Shown in pieces: positions 38,905 through 49,145 of a stretch of DNA of 64,000 nucleotides. The notes beneath the pieces are model-generated. The model was not told the DNA's origin. It ran no database searches and saw only the letters and a list, made by a program, of their open reading frames with translations. Numbering within the stretch: position 1 is the stretch's first letter; the number at the start of each line of letters is the position of its first letter. A program made the translations under genes and the position numbers. The DNA is from Verrucomicrobiaceae bacterium (GTDB lineage Bacteria; Verrucomicrobiota; Verrucomicrobiia; Verrucomicrobiales; Verrucomicrobiaceae): the NCBI GenBank assembly GCA_947458455.1, contig CANGYJ010000002.1:533351-597350 (forward strand). The letters run 5' to 3'.

Positions 38905-40497
38905 TCACTTCGCCCGCTTCAGCGCTGGCAGCTTCAGACCGTTCTGCGTGATGTGCAGGCGCTTGATCTTGCCAGCCTCATCCCGCTCAAACTCAATCGA
39001 CGCAAAGACCACGTCATACTCAAACGTGCCCTTCTTCGTCTCAAACACCGGCAGGAACGGCTGGCCGGTGAGCTGCACAAAAAGCAGGCCACGACGCAGC
39101 TCGATGGTGAAGATCTTGTCCGGCGGGAAGAAATCATACACGCCCGTGAACTCTTCGAGCTCCTTCGCCGGCCGGAAGAGATACTCCGGCGCTTTTTCAT
39201 CGAGCCGCTCCGCCACCTGCTTCTGATTGTTTTGATCCAGCGTGACGCTCGTGATGGCTCCGTTGGCATCGCGACCGAAGATCAGCCGCGCTGCCACGCC
39301 ACGATGGAAGAACACATCCTTCTTCTCGTGCAAATACGGCAGGAAGGCCTGCCCGGTGAGCTTGCACCACAGAGCGCCTTCACGGATGACGAAGGTGAGC
39401 TTGGCCTGCTTGTCGAGCTGGAAGATGCCGATGTAGGGCTTCAGTTCCGCCTCGCTGAGCTTGGGACCTTCCACGGCTTTGAAGCCCTCTCGATCCAGCG
39501 GTCGCGTGACCATCACCGGCTCCATCTCGGCATTGTTGATGAGCACGAGACGGATTTGATCCGCCTTCGGCTTCGCTTCGAGCAGCGTGCGGTAGCCACC
39601 GGTGCCGCCGTTGTGTGCGATCACATCGTCACCGAGGAAAAAGCAGCAGCCGATCCCTTCGGCGAGAGGTTTCACCGCAAGCTGGATGACCTCACGCAGC
39701 GGCGAGGCCTCCGGGTGATTCAAAGCGCGACCGAAGAGCATCAGGTCCGCCGCCGTGCTGCGCAGTCCACCAGCCGGTGCGAAGGCCTTGAAGGTCCACT
39801 CGTGAGCCTCCGCCTTGCCATCAAAGGGCGGCACCAGGCGCTGGCGCATTTCTGCGGTCGGCACTGGCATCGTGTCGAGCATGCCGAGCGGTTTGCAAAG
39901 GCGATCACGCACGAGATTGGCCCACGAATCCCCCAGCGCCCGCTCGATCACATGCCCAAGAATGGCCACGCCAGCGTTCGAGTAGCTCAGCTCAGGCGGC
40001 CCGGCCTTTTCGAGCTTCACACTCGCGAGCCACTCGCCCAGCTTTTTCACGTCATAAGTGCCGTAAGGGTCCGCCACGCTGAAATCCGCGTTGTCCGGCA
40101 TGCGCGGCAGGCCGCTCGTGTGCGTGGTGAGCTGCGCCAGCGTGATGGCGGCGACCTTGTCATCGGCGAAAGCCTGCTTCGCATCGAGCGCCTGCTTGAG
40201 CGTCGTTTCAAAGGTGAGCTTCTTCTCCAGCACCGCCTGGGCCAGCAGCAGCCCGGTGAAGGTCTTGCTGATGGAGCCGATCTCGAAAACGATCTTCTCC
40301 GCCGGCACCTTCGCGGGCTTGTCGGGACCTGAGATGGCATACACCGCCTTTCCGTCCCGCCACTCGCCGGTGACGATGCAGCCTCGCGGCAAATTCTTCG
40401 CGATGCTTTGCGCAGAGGCGGCCAGCGTGAGTGCCTTTTGGGCAAACAAGGCGCTGCCGAATGACAGCCACGCGAGGACGTGCAGGAGAGGTTTCAT
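38905..40497 (-). CDS. serine hydrolase, beta-lactamase class C family (AmpC-like), long form
   Basis: A 530-residue exported protein with a signal peptide ending SALFAQ. The catalytic SxxK is SISK (S75, K78). The YxN motif is SYSNAGVAILGHVIERALG, and the third motif is HNGGTGGYRT. Beyond the 350-residue hydrolase there are about 180 residues in two repeats of a lipocalin-like strand set (KPYIGIFQLDKQAKLTFVIR...PYLHEKKDVFFHRG and FTGVYDFFPPDKIFTIELRR). Members cleave D-amino-acid peptides, esters or other acyl groups; the peptidoglycan link rests on the adjacent NamZ gene. Confidence 0.88.
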   Translation of the reverse strand: MKPLLHVLAWLSFGSALFAQKALTLAASAQSIAKNLPRGCIVTGEWRDGKAVYAISGPDKPAKVPAEKIVFEIGSISKTFTGLLLAQAVLEKKLTFETTLKQALDAKQAFADDKVAAITLAQLTTHTSGLPRMPDNADFSVADPYGTYDVKKLGEWLASVKLEKAGPPELSYSNAGVAILGHVIERALGDSWANLVRDRLCKPLGMLDTMPVPTAEMRQRLVPPFDGKAEAHEWTFKAFAPAGGLRSTAADLMLFGRALNHPEASPLREVIQLAVKPLAEGIGCCFFLGDDVIAHNGGTGGYRTLLEAKPKADQIRLVLINNAEMEPVMVTRPLDREGFKAVEGPKLSEAELKPYIGIFQLDKQAKLTFVIREGALWCKLTGQAFLPYLHEKKDVFFHRGVAARLIFGRDANGAITSVTLDQNNQKQVAERLDEKAPEYLFRPAKELEEFTGVYDFFPPDKIFTIELRRGLLFVQLTGQPFLPVFETKKGTFEYDVVFASIEFERDEAGKIKRLHITQNGLKLPALKRAK

Positions 40498-40560
40498 CTG
40501 GCGAGCATGGCGGGGTGCTAATTTTTTGTCACTTCCTTTGTTTCCCGCCGTTTGGCTGCC

Positions 40561-41811
40561 ATGCACCGCCTCCTCGCCCTGCTCTTTCTCACCGTTCTTC
40601 CCGCCTCCGCCGAAACCAAATGGTTCAAGGGTAACACGCACACCCACACGCTCTGGAGTGATGGCAATGACTTCGCCGAGATGGTGATCGACTGGTACAA
40701 GCAGCGCGGCTACGACTTCCTCGCGCTCAGCGATCACAACATCCTCCAGGCCAAAGAAGTGTGGATGGATGTGAAGGCCGTGGAGAAGCGCCGCAAGGCT
40801 CTCGGCAAGACCACCATGGAAAAATATCGAGCTCTCTTTGGCGATGCCTGGGTCATCACCCGCGAAAAAGACGGCTCCACCGAGGTCCGCCTGCGGGAGA
40901 TGCGCGAGTATGCGCCGAAGTTTGATGAGCCAGGCAAATTTCTCCTCGTGAAGGCGGAGGAGATCAGCGCTTCCTTCAACAAAGCCCCCATCCACATGAA
41001 CGCGGTGAACCTCCAAGAGGAGATCCAGCCCCTCAAAGACCTCACCAGCATCCAGGAGACCATGCGGGCGAATTTGAAGCTCGTCGCCGAGCAGTCAAAG
41101 CGCCTCGGCGTGCCCATCTTCACCCACATCAACCATCCGAACTTCCGCTGGGCGCTCACCGCCGACGACCTGGCTGCGGTGACGGAGGAGAACTTCTTCG
41201 AGATCTACAACGGCCACCCGATGATCGAGTGGGAGGGCGATGAGCTCCGCGACGGCCACGAAAAGATCTGGGACATCGCCAACACGCTGCGCCTCACGCA
41301 GTTCAAGGCCGCGCCTCTCTTCGGCGTGGGCACCGATGACTCTCATCACTATCACGGCGAGGAAAGCAGCCCCGGCCGCGGCTGGGTGATGGTCCGCGCC
41401 GAGAAGCTGGAGGCCAACGCACTCACCGAAGCCATGAAGCGCGGCGATTTCTATGCCAGCAGCGGTGTCACCCTTGATGACGTAAGCTTCACCGGTGGCA
41501 AACTCCGCATCCAAATCCGCGCCGAGCCCGGCGTGACCTACACCACCGTCATCCGCGGCACCTTGAAAGGCTTCGACGCCACCACCACCGAGGTCACCAC
41601 GCCCAAGGGCGATTTCCATCCCGTGCGCAAACGCTACTCCGACGACATCGGCAAGACCCTCGCCACGCTCACCGGTCCCGTCATCGAATGGACGCCGAGC
41701 GGCAACGAATTCTACTTCCGCGCCTCCATCACCTCCTCAAAGCCGCACCCGAATCCCTCGATCAAAGACCAGAAGGAGATGGCCTGGACGCAGCCGATGG
41801 GCTGGAGGTGA
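40561..41811 (+). CDS. exported PHP-domain metal-dependent hydrolase
   Basis: A 416-residue protein with a signal peptide (MHRLLALLFLTVLPASAE) and metal-binding motifs of the PHP superfamily: FKGNTHTHTLWSDG, LALSDHNIL, IFTHINHPNFRWAL and FGVGTDDSHHYHGEE. The C-terminal 120 residues form a beta domain (VSFTGGKLRIQIRAEPGVTY). Exported PHP proteins are likely phosphoesterases. The ATG at 40561 is used; a TTG nine bases upstream is in frame. Divergent from the serine-hydrolase gene with 63 bases between. Confidence 0.85.
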   Translation: MHRLLALLFLTVLPASAETKWFKGNTHTHTLWSDGNDFAEMVIDWYKQRGYDFLALSDHNILQAKEVWMDVKAVEKRRKALGKTTMEKYRALFGDAWVITREKDGSTEVRLREMREYAPKFDEPGKFLLVKAEEISASFNKAPIHMNAVNLQEEIQPLKDLTSIQETMRANLKLVAEQSKRLGVPIFTHINHPNFRWALTADDLAAVTEENFFEIYNGHPMIEWEGDELRDGHEKIWDIANTLRLTQFKAAPLFGVGTDDSHHYHGEESSPGRGWVMVRAEKLEANALTEAMKRGDFYASSGVTLDDVSFTGGKLRIQIRAEPGVTYTTVIRGTLKGFDATTTEVTTPKGDFHPVRKRYSDDIGKTLATLTGPVIEWTPSGNEFYFRASITSSKPHPNPSIKDQKEMAWTQPMGWR

Positions 41812-41838
41812 GAAAAGGAATCCTCATGTGAGTGGGTC

Positions 41839-44412
41839 TCACTCCACATACAGGAAGCGGTTCGAGCTGCACAAAATCTGGCAGAGGCTCGCCATGGCCT
41901 CTTGCGGCGGATTCGGCACCACGCCTTTCGCGTGCTGGATGTCGTGGTGGTATTGCGTGAGCGCTTGGGTCTGCTCGTCGAGGTAGGCGAGGCATTTGGC
42001 GATGTCGGCCTCGGTGGCGGGTTGGCTATATAGCAGGCTCCAGAGGCGATGAAGCTGCTTCGTGCGGTCTTTCGGCGTATCTTTTTCGACGAGGTCGGCC
42101 AGGCGGCGTGAGCTATCGAGCACGAAAGTGTCGTTCATGAGCAGCAGCGATTGCGGCGCGACGGTGGTTTGCGCACGCATCTCGCAGTTCGGCTGCATCA
42201 CGGGGGCGTCGAAGGTGTCGAGAACGGTGAGCGGCTTGCTGCGGCGCATCTGCACGTAGATCGAGCGACGGAAGTCGGCCGCGCCAGCTGGATCGACTTT
42301 GTTGAGCGTGATGGTGCCTTTGTCGATGCCGGTGATCACGCGGCCCTGCGGATCACGGCCGATGCCGCTGGGCGGGCCGTAGCTGGTTTGAACAAGAGAT
42401 CCCGTCATGCCGAGCATGGAGTCACGCAGCGTCTCAGCATCCAGGCGGCGGAGTTTGAAGCGAGCGTAGAAGCGATTTTCGGGATCGGCACGCAGCGCGG
42501 CATCATTCACCGAGGATTGACGATACGCGGCGCTGAGCAGGATGAGGCGATGCAGCGATTTGAGCTTCCAGCCGCTCTTCACAAACTCATCGGCGAGGTA
42601 GTCGAGCAGTTCGGGATGCGTCGGCAGCTCGCCTTGGCGTCCGAAATCACCGGGCGTGTTCACAAGGCCGCGACCCATGTGATGCATCCAGAAGCGGTTC
42701 ACCAAGACGCGGGCCGTGAGCGGATGTTTGCCACTCGTGAGCCACTGTGCATACGCGAGGCGACGTCCCGTGGAGCCGCTGCTCACTGGCACCGGCTTGA
42801 AGGGCTCGATCATCGGATTGGCGAGGATGCTGAGCTCGCCGGGCTTCACCTCGGTCTTTGGCTGATCGTGATCGCCGCGATTGAAGAGCTTCGACACGGG
42901 CACCTGGCCTTTGACTTCGGTGAGCGCCATCACAAAGCCTTCCGCAGGCTTCGTGGCACGCAGTTTGGTCGCCTCGGCCATCTTGGCATCGACGATATCC
43001 TGCTTCTTCTGGTCGTAGAGATTGAGCGAGTAGGTGGCGAGGGCGGAGGGATACTTTTTGATGAGCGCCTTCTGCTCCGGCGTCTGTTTGCCCACGGGCG
43101 TGTCGCGAGCCACACGAAACGCCGCCTGCTCGGCCTGTGGCACCTTCTTGATTTCGACTTCGAAAATCTCATCGAGGAACTTCTTCGACATCGCGCGTGC
43201 CGTGACCTCGATCTCCTTGGCCTTCGCCTCGATCTCGACGGCTTTGGCACGCTCCTGCGGCGAGTAAAGCGAGTACAGGCGGCTGTTTGGCGCACGCCAG
43301 GCCTCCCAATGATACGCCGGATCAAACACGGCCCGCAGGCGGTAATAATCGGCCTGCGTGATCGGATCGTAACGATGATCGTGGCACTGCGCACAGGACA
43401 CGGTGAGACCCATGAGCGAGGAACCGAGGATCTTCATCTGCTCGGCGATGACGTTGTTCTTCGCGAGCTTCGGATCATCCACGGTGTCGCCCGTGCCATC
43501 GGGAGCCATGCGGAGAAAGGCGGTGGCGATGAGCTGATCGGTGCGTTTGGGATCGAGCACGGCCTGCTGGTAGTCGCCATGCGTCGCGCCGGCGAGTTCA
43601 TCGCCCGCGATTTGCTCCTGGATGAACTGATCCCAGGGTTTGTCCTCGTTCATGGAGCGGATCACATAATCTCGGAAGCGCCACGCATGCGGGCGTAGGC
43701 TGTCGGCCTCGGTGTAGCCATTTGAGTCCGCGTAGCCGGTGACATCCAGCCAATGCCGCGCCCAGCGTTCGCCGTAATTCTTTGAAGCCAACAAGCGCTC
43801 CACGAGGCGCGGGTAAGCATCCTCAGACGAGTCCGACAAAAATGCTTCGACCTCCTCGGGTGTCGGCAGCAGGCCTGTGAGATCGAGCGTCACACGTCGG
43901 ATCAACGTGCGTCGATCCGCCTCAGGAACCATCGAGAGGCCTTTTTCAGTCAGCTTGGCCGAAACGAACGCATCGATGGCATTCCGAGTGTTCGCCGCTT
44001 GGGGCACCGCAGGCCGTTTCACCGGCTGAAAGGCCCAGTAATTGCGATCTTCTTCTGAAATGATCGGTCCAGGTGCGAGAGCCAGCGGCTCGGGCTTCGC
44101 GGTCTTTGCTCCTTGAGTGATCCATTTCTCGATCACGGCCAATTGCGCCTCCGTGAGCGGTTTGCCCTTCTCCGGCATCTCGCCGCTGCGGATGACCTCG
44201 ACGAGTTTGCTCTTCGCGGGCTGGCCCACGACGACAATTTCATCCATGAAGCGCCGCAGGCGCAGATCGATGCCGCCTTCGGGCTTCTCCTCCTCGCCGT
44301 GGCAGTGCGTGCAGTGCGCCTTCACGATGGGGCGCACGTCCTTTTCAAACGTGAGCACAGGCTCCGCAGCCAAGACGGACGTCGTGAGGAGTAGAAAGGC
44401 AGCAGATTTCAT
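41839..44412 (-). CDS. PSD1 / planctomycete cytochrome C, DUF1549-DUF1553 protein
   Basis: An 857-residue exported protein. After a signal peptide (ends SVLAAE) comes the cytochrome-type CTHCH motif (C34, C37, H38) in a PSCyt1 domain, then a helical stretch. DUF1549 (about 170-390) carries RRVTLDLTGLLPTPEEVEAF and GERWARHWLDVTGYADSNGY with a second Cys/His region SCAQCHDHRYDPITQADYY. DUF1553 (about 560-830) contains RLAYAQWLTSGKHPLTARVL and VNRFWMHHMGRGLVNTPGDF. Proteins of this plan are thought to take part in periplasmic oxidation and are usually encoded with sulfatases or a DUF1501 partner. No DUF1501 gene is here. Confidence 0.93.
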   Translation of the reverse strand: MKSAAFLLLTTSVLAAEPVLTFEKDVRPIVKAHCTHCHGEEEKPEGGIDLRLRRFMDEIVVVGQPAKSKLVEVIRSGEMPEKGKPLTEAQLAVIEKWITQGAKTAKPEPLALAPGPIISEEDRNYWAFQPVKRPAVPQAANTRNAIDAFVSAKLTEKGLSMVPEADRRTLIRRVTLDLTGLLPTPEEVEAFLSDSSEDAYPRLVERLLASKNYGERWARHWLDVTGYADSNGYTEADSLRPHAWRFRDYVIRSMNEDKPWDQFIQEQIAGDELAGATHGDYQQAVLDPKRTDQLIATAFLRMAPDGTGDTVDDPKLAKNNVIAEQMKILGSSLMGLTVSCAQCHDHRYDPITQADYYRLRAVFDPAYHWEAWRAPNSRLYSLYSPQERAKAVEIEAKAKEIEVTARAMSKKFLDEIFEVEIKKVPQAEQAAFRVARDTPVGKQTPEQKALIKKYPSALATYSLNLYDQKKQDIVDAKMAEATKLRATKPAEGFVMALTEVKGQVPVSKLFNRGDHDQPKTEVKPGELSILANPMIEPFKPVPVSSGSTGRRLAYAQWLTSGKHPLTARVLVNRFWMHHMGRGLVNTPGDFGRQGELPTHPELLDYLADEFVKSGWKLKSLHRLILLSAAYRQSSVNDAALRADPENRFYARFKLRRLDAETLRDSMLGMTGSLVQTSYGPPSGIGRDPQGRVITGIDKGTITLNKVDPAGAADFRRSIYVQMRRSKPLTVLDTFDAPVMQPNCEMRAQTTVAPQSLLLMNDTFVLDSSRRLADLVEKDTPKDRTKQLHRLWSLLYSQPATEADIAKCLAYLDEQTQALTQYHHDIQHAKGVVPNPPQEAMASLCQILCSSNRFLYVE

Positions 44413-44499
44413 CGGGGGGGCTAACATACGCGATGAAAGCGACTCGTTTTGCCTGCAAAGAAGGCAAGTTGGAGACTCGCGAGACGTTTTGAGCAGCCC

Positions 44500-45966
44500 A
44501 TGCGCTTCCTTGCCTTCTTGCTCCTTTCGCTGGTCGTCTCTGCTGCGGCGGAGATGCGGCCAAACATCCTCTTCATCCTCGTCGATGACCAATCGCCCTT
44601 CGATTTGAAGATGTACAATCCGAAATCGACGCTGGAGACGCCGAACCTAGACAAACTGGCGGCGCAGGGCCTGATCTTTGATGGCGCGTATCACATGGGA
44701 TCGTCATCCGGCGCGGTGTGCACGCCCTCGCGGCACATGATCATGTGTGGGCGGTCGGTGTGGCATCTGCCGGTTTCGCCTTGGGCGGCCAAGACAAGCC
44801 CGCCCGCGCTGGAGCAGCAGACCATGCCGGCCATCTTCAATCGGGCAGGCTATGCCACCATGCGCACCTGCAAGCAGGGAAACAGCTACGAGGCCGCCAA
44901 CAAGCTCTTCACCGTGCGCAAAGATGCCTCAAAGCGCGGTGGCACCGCTGAAAGCGGCAGCGCCTGGCATGCGGAGCAAGTTCTGAACTACCTGAACGAC
45001 CGCGAGGCGGCAAAGGACACGAAGCCTTTCCTCATCGACTTCGGCTTCTCACATCCGCATGACACCCGCGATGGCACGCCGGAGCTGCTGGCAAAATATG
45101 GTGCTACCAATCACACGGACAAAGCGAGTCTGCCCTCACTGCATTCCTTGCAGCCGCCCCTGCCATCCAATCACCTGCCGAAGCATCCATTCGACAACAC
45201 GGACATGAGGGTACGTGACGAGGTGGATGTGAGCGGTGTGTGGGGAAACCGTGACGAGGCGAGCATCCGCAACGAGATCGGCCGCCAGTATGCATGCAGC
45301 GAGAACATCGACATCCAGATCGGCCGCGTGCTGAAGAAGCTCGAAGACATGGGCGAGCTGGATAACACCTACATCATCTACACCGCCGACCATGGCATCG
45401 CGATCGGGCATCATGGCTTGATGGGAAAACAGAACCTCTACCAGCACTGCTGGCGTGTGCCCTTCATCGTCAAAGGCCCCGGCATTACCGCAGGCCGCCG
45501 CGTGGAAGGAAACATCTACCTCCTCGACCTGCTCGCCACGCTTTGCGATCTCGCGGGCATCCAGCCGCCGAAGACGAACGAAGGAACGAGCTTCAAACCC
45601 GTGCTCACCGGTGAAAAACAAGCCATGCGCGAGGTGCTCTTCGGTGCCTACAGCGGCGGCTCGAAGCCCGGCATGCGCAGCGTGAAGCAGGGAGACTGGA
45701 AGCTCATCCAATACGAATCTGCCGACGGCACATCGAAGCACACCCAGCTCTTCAACCTCGCCGAAAACCCCGACGAACTCCTCCCCGAGCATGGCAAACC
45801 CAATCTCGCTGATGATCCCAAGCGCGCCGCAAAGCTCACGGAGATGAAAAAGCTGCTTCTGAGTGAGATGCGTCGCCTGGATGATCCCTGGCGCTTCTCT
45901 GATCAACCCGGCGACGACCTTCCCACACCTCCTACGCCCGCCAAGAAGACCAAAAAGAAAAAGTAA
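44500..45966 (+). CDS. sulfatase, lysine-rich tail
   Basis: A 488-residue exported sulfatase: signal peptide about 1-18, metal residues D29/D30 in NILFILVDDQSPF, formylglycine motif C74-T-P-S-R, and IIYTADHGIAIGHHGLMGKQ, the second metal site typical of choline- or iduronate-type sulfatases. The C-terminus ends PAKKTKKKK. Start ATG 44500 is preferred because it directly begins the signal peptide. It is divergent from the PSD1 gene and is followed 12 bases later by another sulfatase, so the two are probably co-transcribed. Confidence 0.93.
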   Translation: MRFLAFLLLSLVVSAAAEMRPNILFILVDDQSPFDLKMYNPKSTLETPNLDKLAAQGLIFDGAYHMGSSSGAVCTPSRHMIMCGRSVWHLPVSPWAAKTSPPALEQQTMPAIFNRAGYATMRTCKQGNSYEAANKLFTVRKDASKRGGTAESGSAWHAEQVLNYLNDREAAKDTKPFLIDFGFSHPHDTRDGTPELLAKYGATNHTDKASLPSLHSLQPPLPSNHLPKHPFDNTDMRVRDEVDVSGVWGNRDEASIRNEIGRQYACSENIDIQIGRVLKKLEDMGELDNTYIIYTADHGIAIGHHGLMGKQNLYQHCWRVPFIVKGPGITAGRRVEGNIYLLDLLATLCDLAGIQPPKTNEGTSFKPVLTGEKQAMREVLFGAYSGGSKPGMRSVKQGDWKLIQYESADGTSKHTQLFNLAENPDELLPEHGKPNLADDPKRAAKLTEMKKLLLSEMRRLDDPWRFSDQPGDDLPTPPTPAKKTKKKK

Positions 45967-45978
45967 CTCGATCTACCC

Positions 45979-47604
<1,626 letters not shown>

Positions 47605-47606
47605 CG

Positions 47607-47765
47607 TGGACTGCGGCAGCCTGCTGCCGCTTTCCTGAGGCAGCCCTGCTGCCGCCGCAGTCTCTTCGTGATCGACCCTTCTGGGCGGCTCTCGCCTGGG
47701 CAGGAGCCGCAGATGCGGACGAGAATTGGATGGAAGCATGGAGGCCAGCAGGCTGCCGCAGTCCA
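47607..47765. repeat. 160-bp element with perfect 20-bp terminal inverted repeats
   Basis: TGGACTGCGGCAGCCTGCTG (47607-47626) is exactly complementary to 47746-47765. Inside are further GGCAGC/GCTGCC and GGCGGCT/AGCCGCC units. It fills most of the gap between two sulfatase genes. No coding capacity is supported. Confidence 0.85.
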
Positions 47766-47833
47766 TGTGGGTCATCTCTCTCAGCATAGGATCAGCGATA
47801 ACCCTCGCCATCTTCCGCGTTCACAGGGCTCGC

Positions 47834-49138
47834 ATGATCCGCCTCTTACTCCTCCTCTTCGCCCTCGGCCCTTTGCTCTACGCCGCCCAGCCGAACGTCA
47901 TTCTCATCATGGCGGACGACTTCGGTTACGAGTGCGTGACCGCAAATGGCGGTGAGTCGTATCAGACGCCGCATCTCGACCGCCTCGCGGCCTCTGGCAT
48001 GCGCTTCGAGCACTGCCATTCGCAGCCGCTTTGCACGCCCACCCGCGTGCAGCTCATGACGGGCAAATACAATGTGCGCAATTACCTGAACTTCGGCACG
48101 CTCGTGCGCACGGAGACGACCTTCGGCCATCTCATGAAGAAGGCGGGCTATGCCACCGGCATCTGCGGCAAATGGCAGCTCGGTCACGAGAAAGATGCGC
48201 CGCAGCACTTTGGCTTCGATGAGGCCTTGCTCTGGCAGCACACACGTCGCCCGCCACGCTATGCCAACCCCGGCCTGGAACTCAACGGCGACGAAAAACA
48301 ATACCCCGAGGGCAGCTACGGCCCCGACCTCGTGAACGACTTCGCGCTCGATTTCGTCACGCGGCACCAAGAGAAGCCCTTCTTTCTCTATTACCCGATG
48401 ATCCTCACGCACGATCCTTACCAACCCACGCCCGACAGCCCGGACTGGAACCCCACGATCAGCAGCGAGGCCAAACAACGCGATGGGAAGCACTTCGCCG
48501 AGATGGTGACCTACATGGACAAGCTGATCGGCCGTCTCGATGCGAAACTCGGCGAGCTGGGCATCCGAGACAACACCCTGCTCCTTTTCACCGGCGACAA
48601 CGGCACCGGCAAAGGCGCGATCTCCCGCTTCAAAGGCGCAGACTTCCCCGGTGGCAAAGGCAGCACCACGCACAGCGGCCATCATGTGCCGCTCATCGTC
48701 AATTGGCCCGCCGTGATGAAGCAAGGCCGCGTGAATCGCGATCTCATCACCTGTGCCGACTTCCTTCCCACCCTCTGCGCCGCCGCCGGAGCACCCGCCC
48801 CCGAGGGCGTCGATGGCATCAGTTTTCTCCCTCAACTCCAAGGCCAGCCCGGCACGCCTCGCGAAGCCATCTACATGTGGTATTCACCGCGACAGTCCAA
48901 GGACCTCAGCGTGAAGGAGCTGGCCTTCGACCATCACCACAAGCTCTACCGCACCGGCGAACTCTACGATCTCCAAGCCGATCCCAAGGAAAAAACTCCG
49001 CTCACCGGCGAGAAGCCCGCGAGAGCCAAACTCCAGGCCGTCCTCGATCAATACAAAGATGCTCGACCTGCTGATCTCGACCGCCAGTTTGAGCAGTCAG
49101 CCCCCGAGAAACCCAAGAAGGGCAAAAAGAAGAAGTGA
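47834..49138 (+). CDS. sulfatase, lysine-rich tail
   Basis: A 434-residue sulfatase with a signal peptide (MIRLLLLLFALGPLLYA). Metal site NVILIMADDFGYECVTANGG, formylglycine motif C67-T-P-T-R, GICGKWQLGHEKDAPQHFGF and a late LLFTGDNGTGKGAISRF. It is shorter than the other sulfatases here and resembles the N-sulfoglucosamine/arylsulfatase-like group lacking the extended C-terminal subdomain. The C-terminus ends KPKKGKKKK. ATG 47834 is used because the preceding in-frame codons lie in the 160-bp repeat element. Confidence 0.92.
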   Translation: MIRLLLLLFALGPLLYAAQPNVILIMADDFGYECVTANGGESYQTPHLDRLAASGMRFEHCHSQPLCTPTRVQLMTGKYNVRNYLNFGTLVRTETTFGHLMKKAGYATGICGKWQLGHEKDAPQHFGFDEALLWQHTRRPPRYANPGLELNGDEKQYPEGSYGPDLVNDFALDFVTRHQEKPFFLYYPMILTHDPYQPTPDSPDWNPTISSEAKQRDGKHFAEMVTYMDKLIGRLDAKLGELGIRDNTLLLFTGDNGTGKGAISRFKGADFPGGKGSTTHSGHHVPLIVNWPAVMKQGRVNRDLITCADFLPTLCAAAGAPAPEGVDGISFLPQLQGQPGTPREAIYMWYSPRQSKDLSVKELAFDHHHKLYRTGELYDLQADPKEKTPLTGEKPARAKLQAVLDQYKDARPADLDRQFEQSAPEKPKKGKKKK

Positions 49139-49145
49139 ACCTGCC

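Noticed and set aside
42151..43698. Long plus-strand frame opposite the PSD1 gene
   Set aside because: His/Arg/Glu-rich shadow of the DUF1549/DUF1553 gene, without any recognisable domain.
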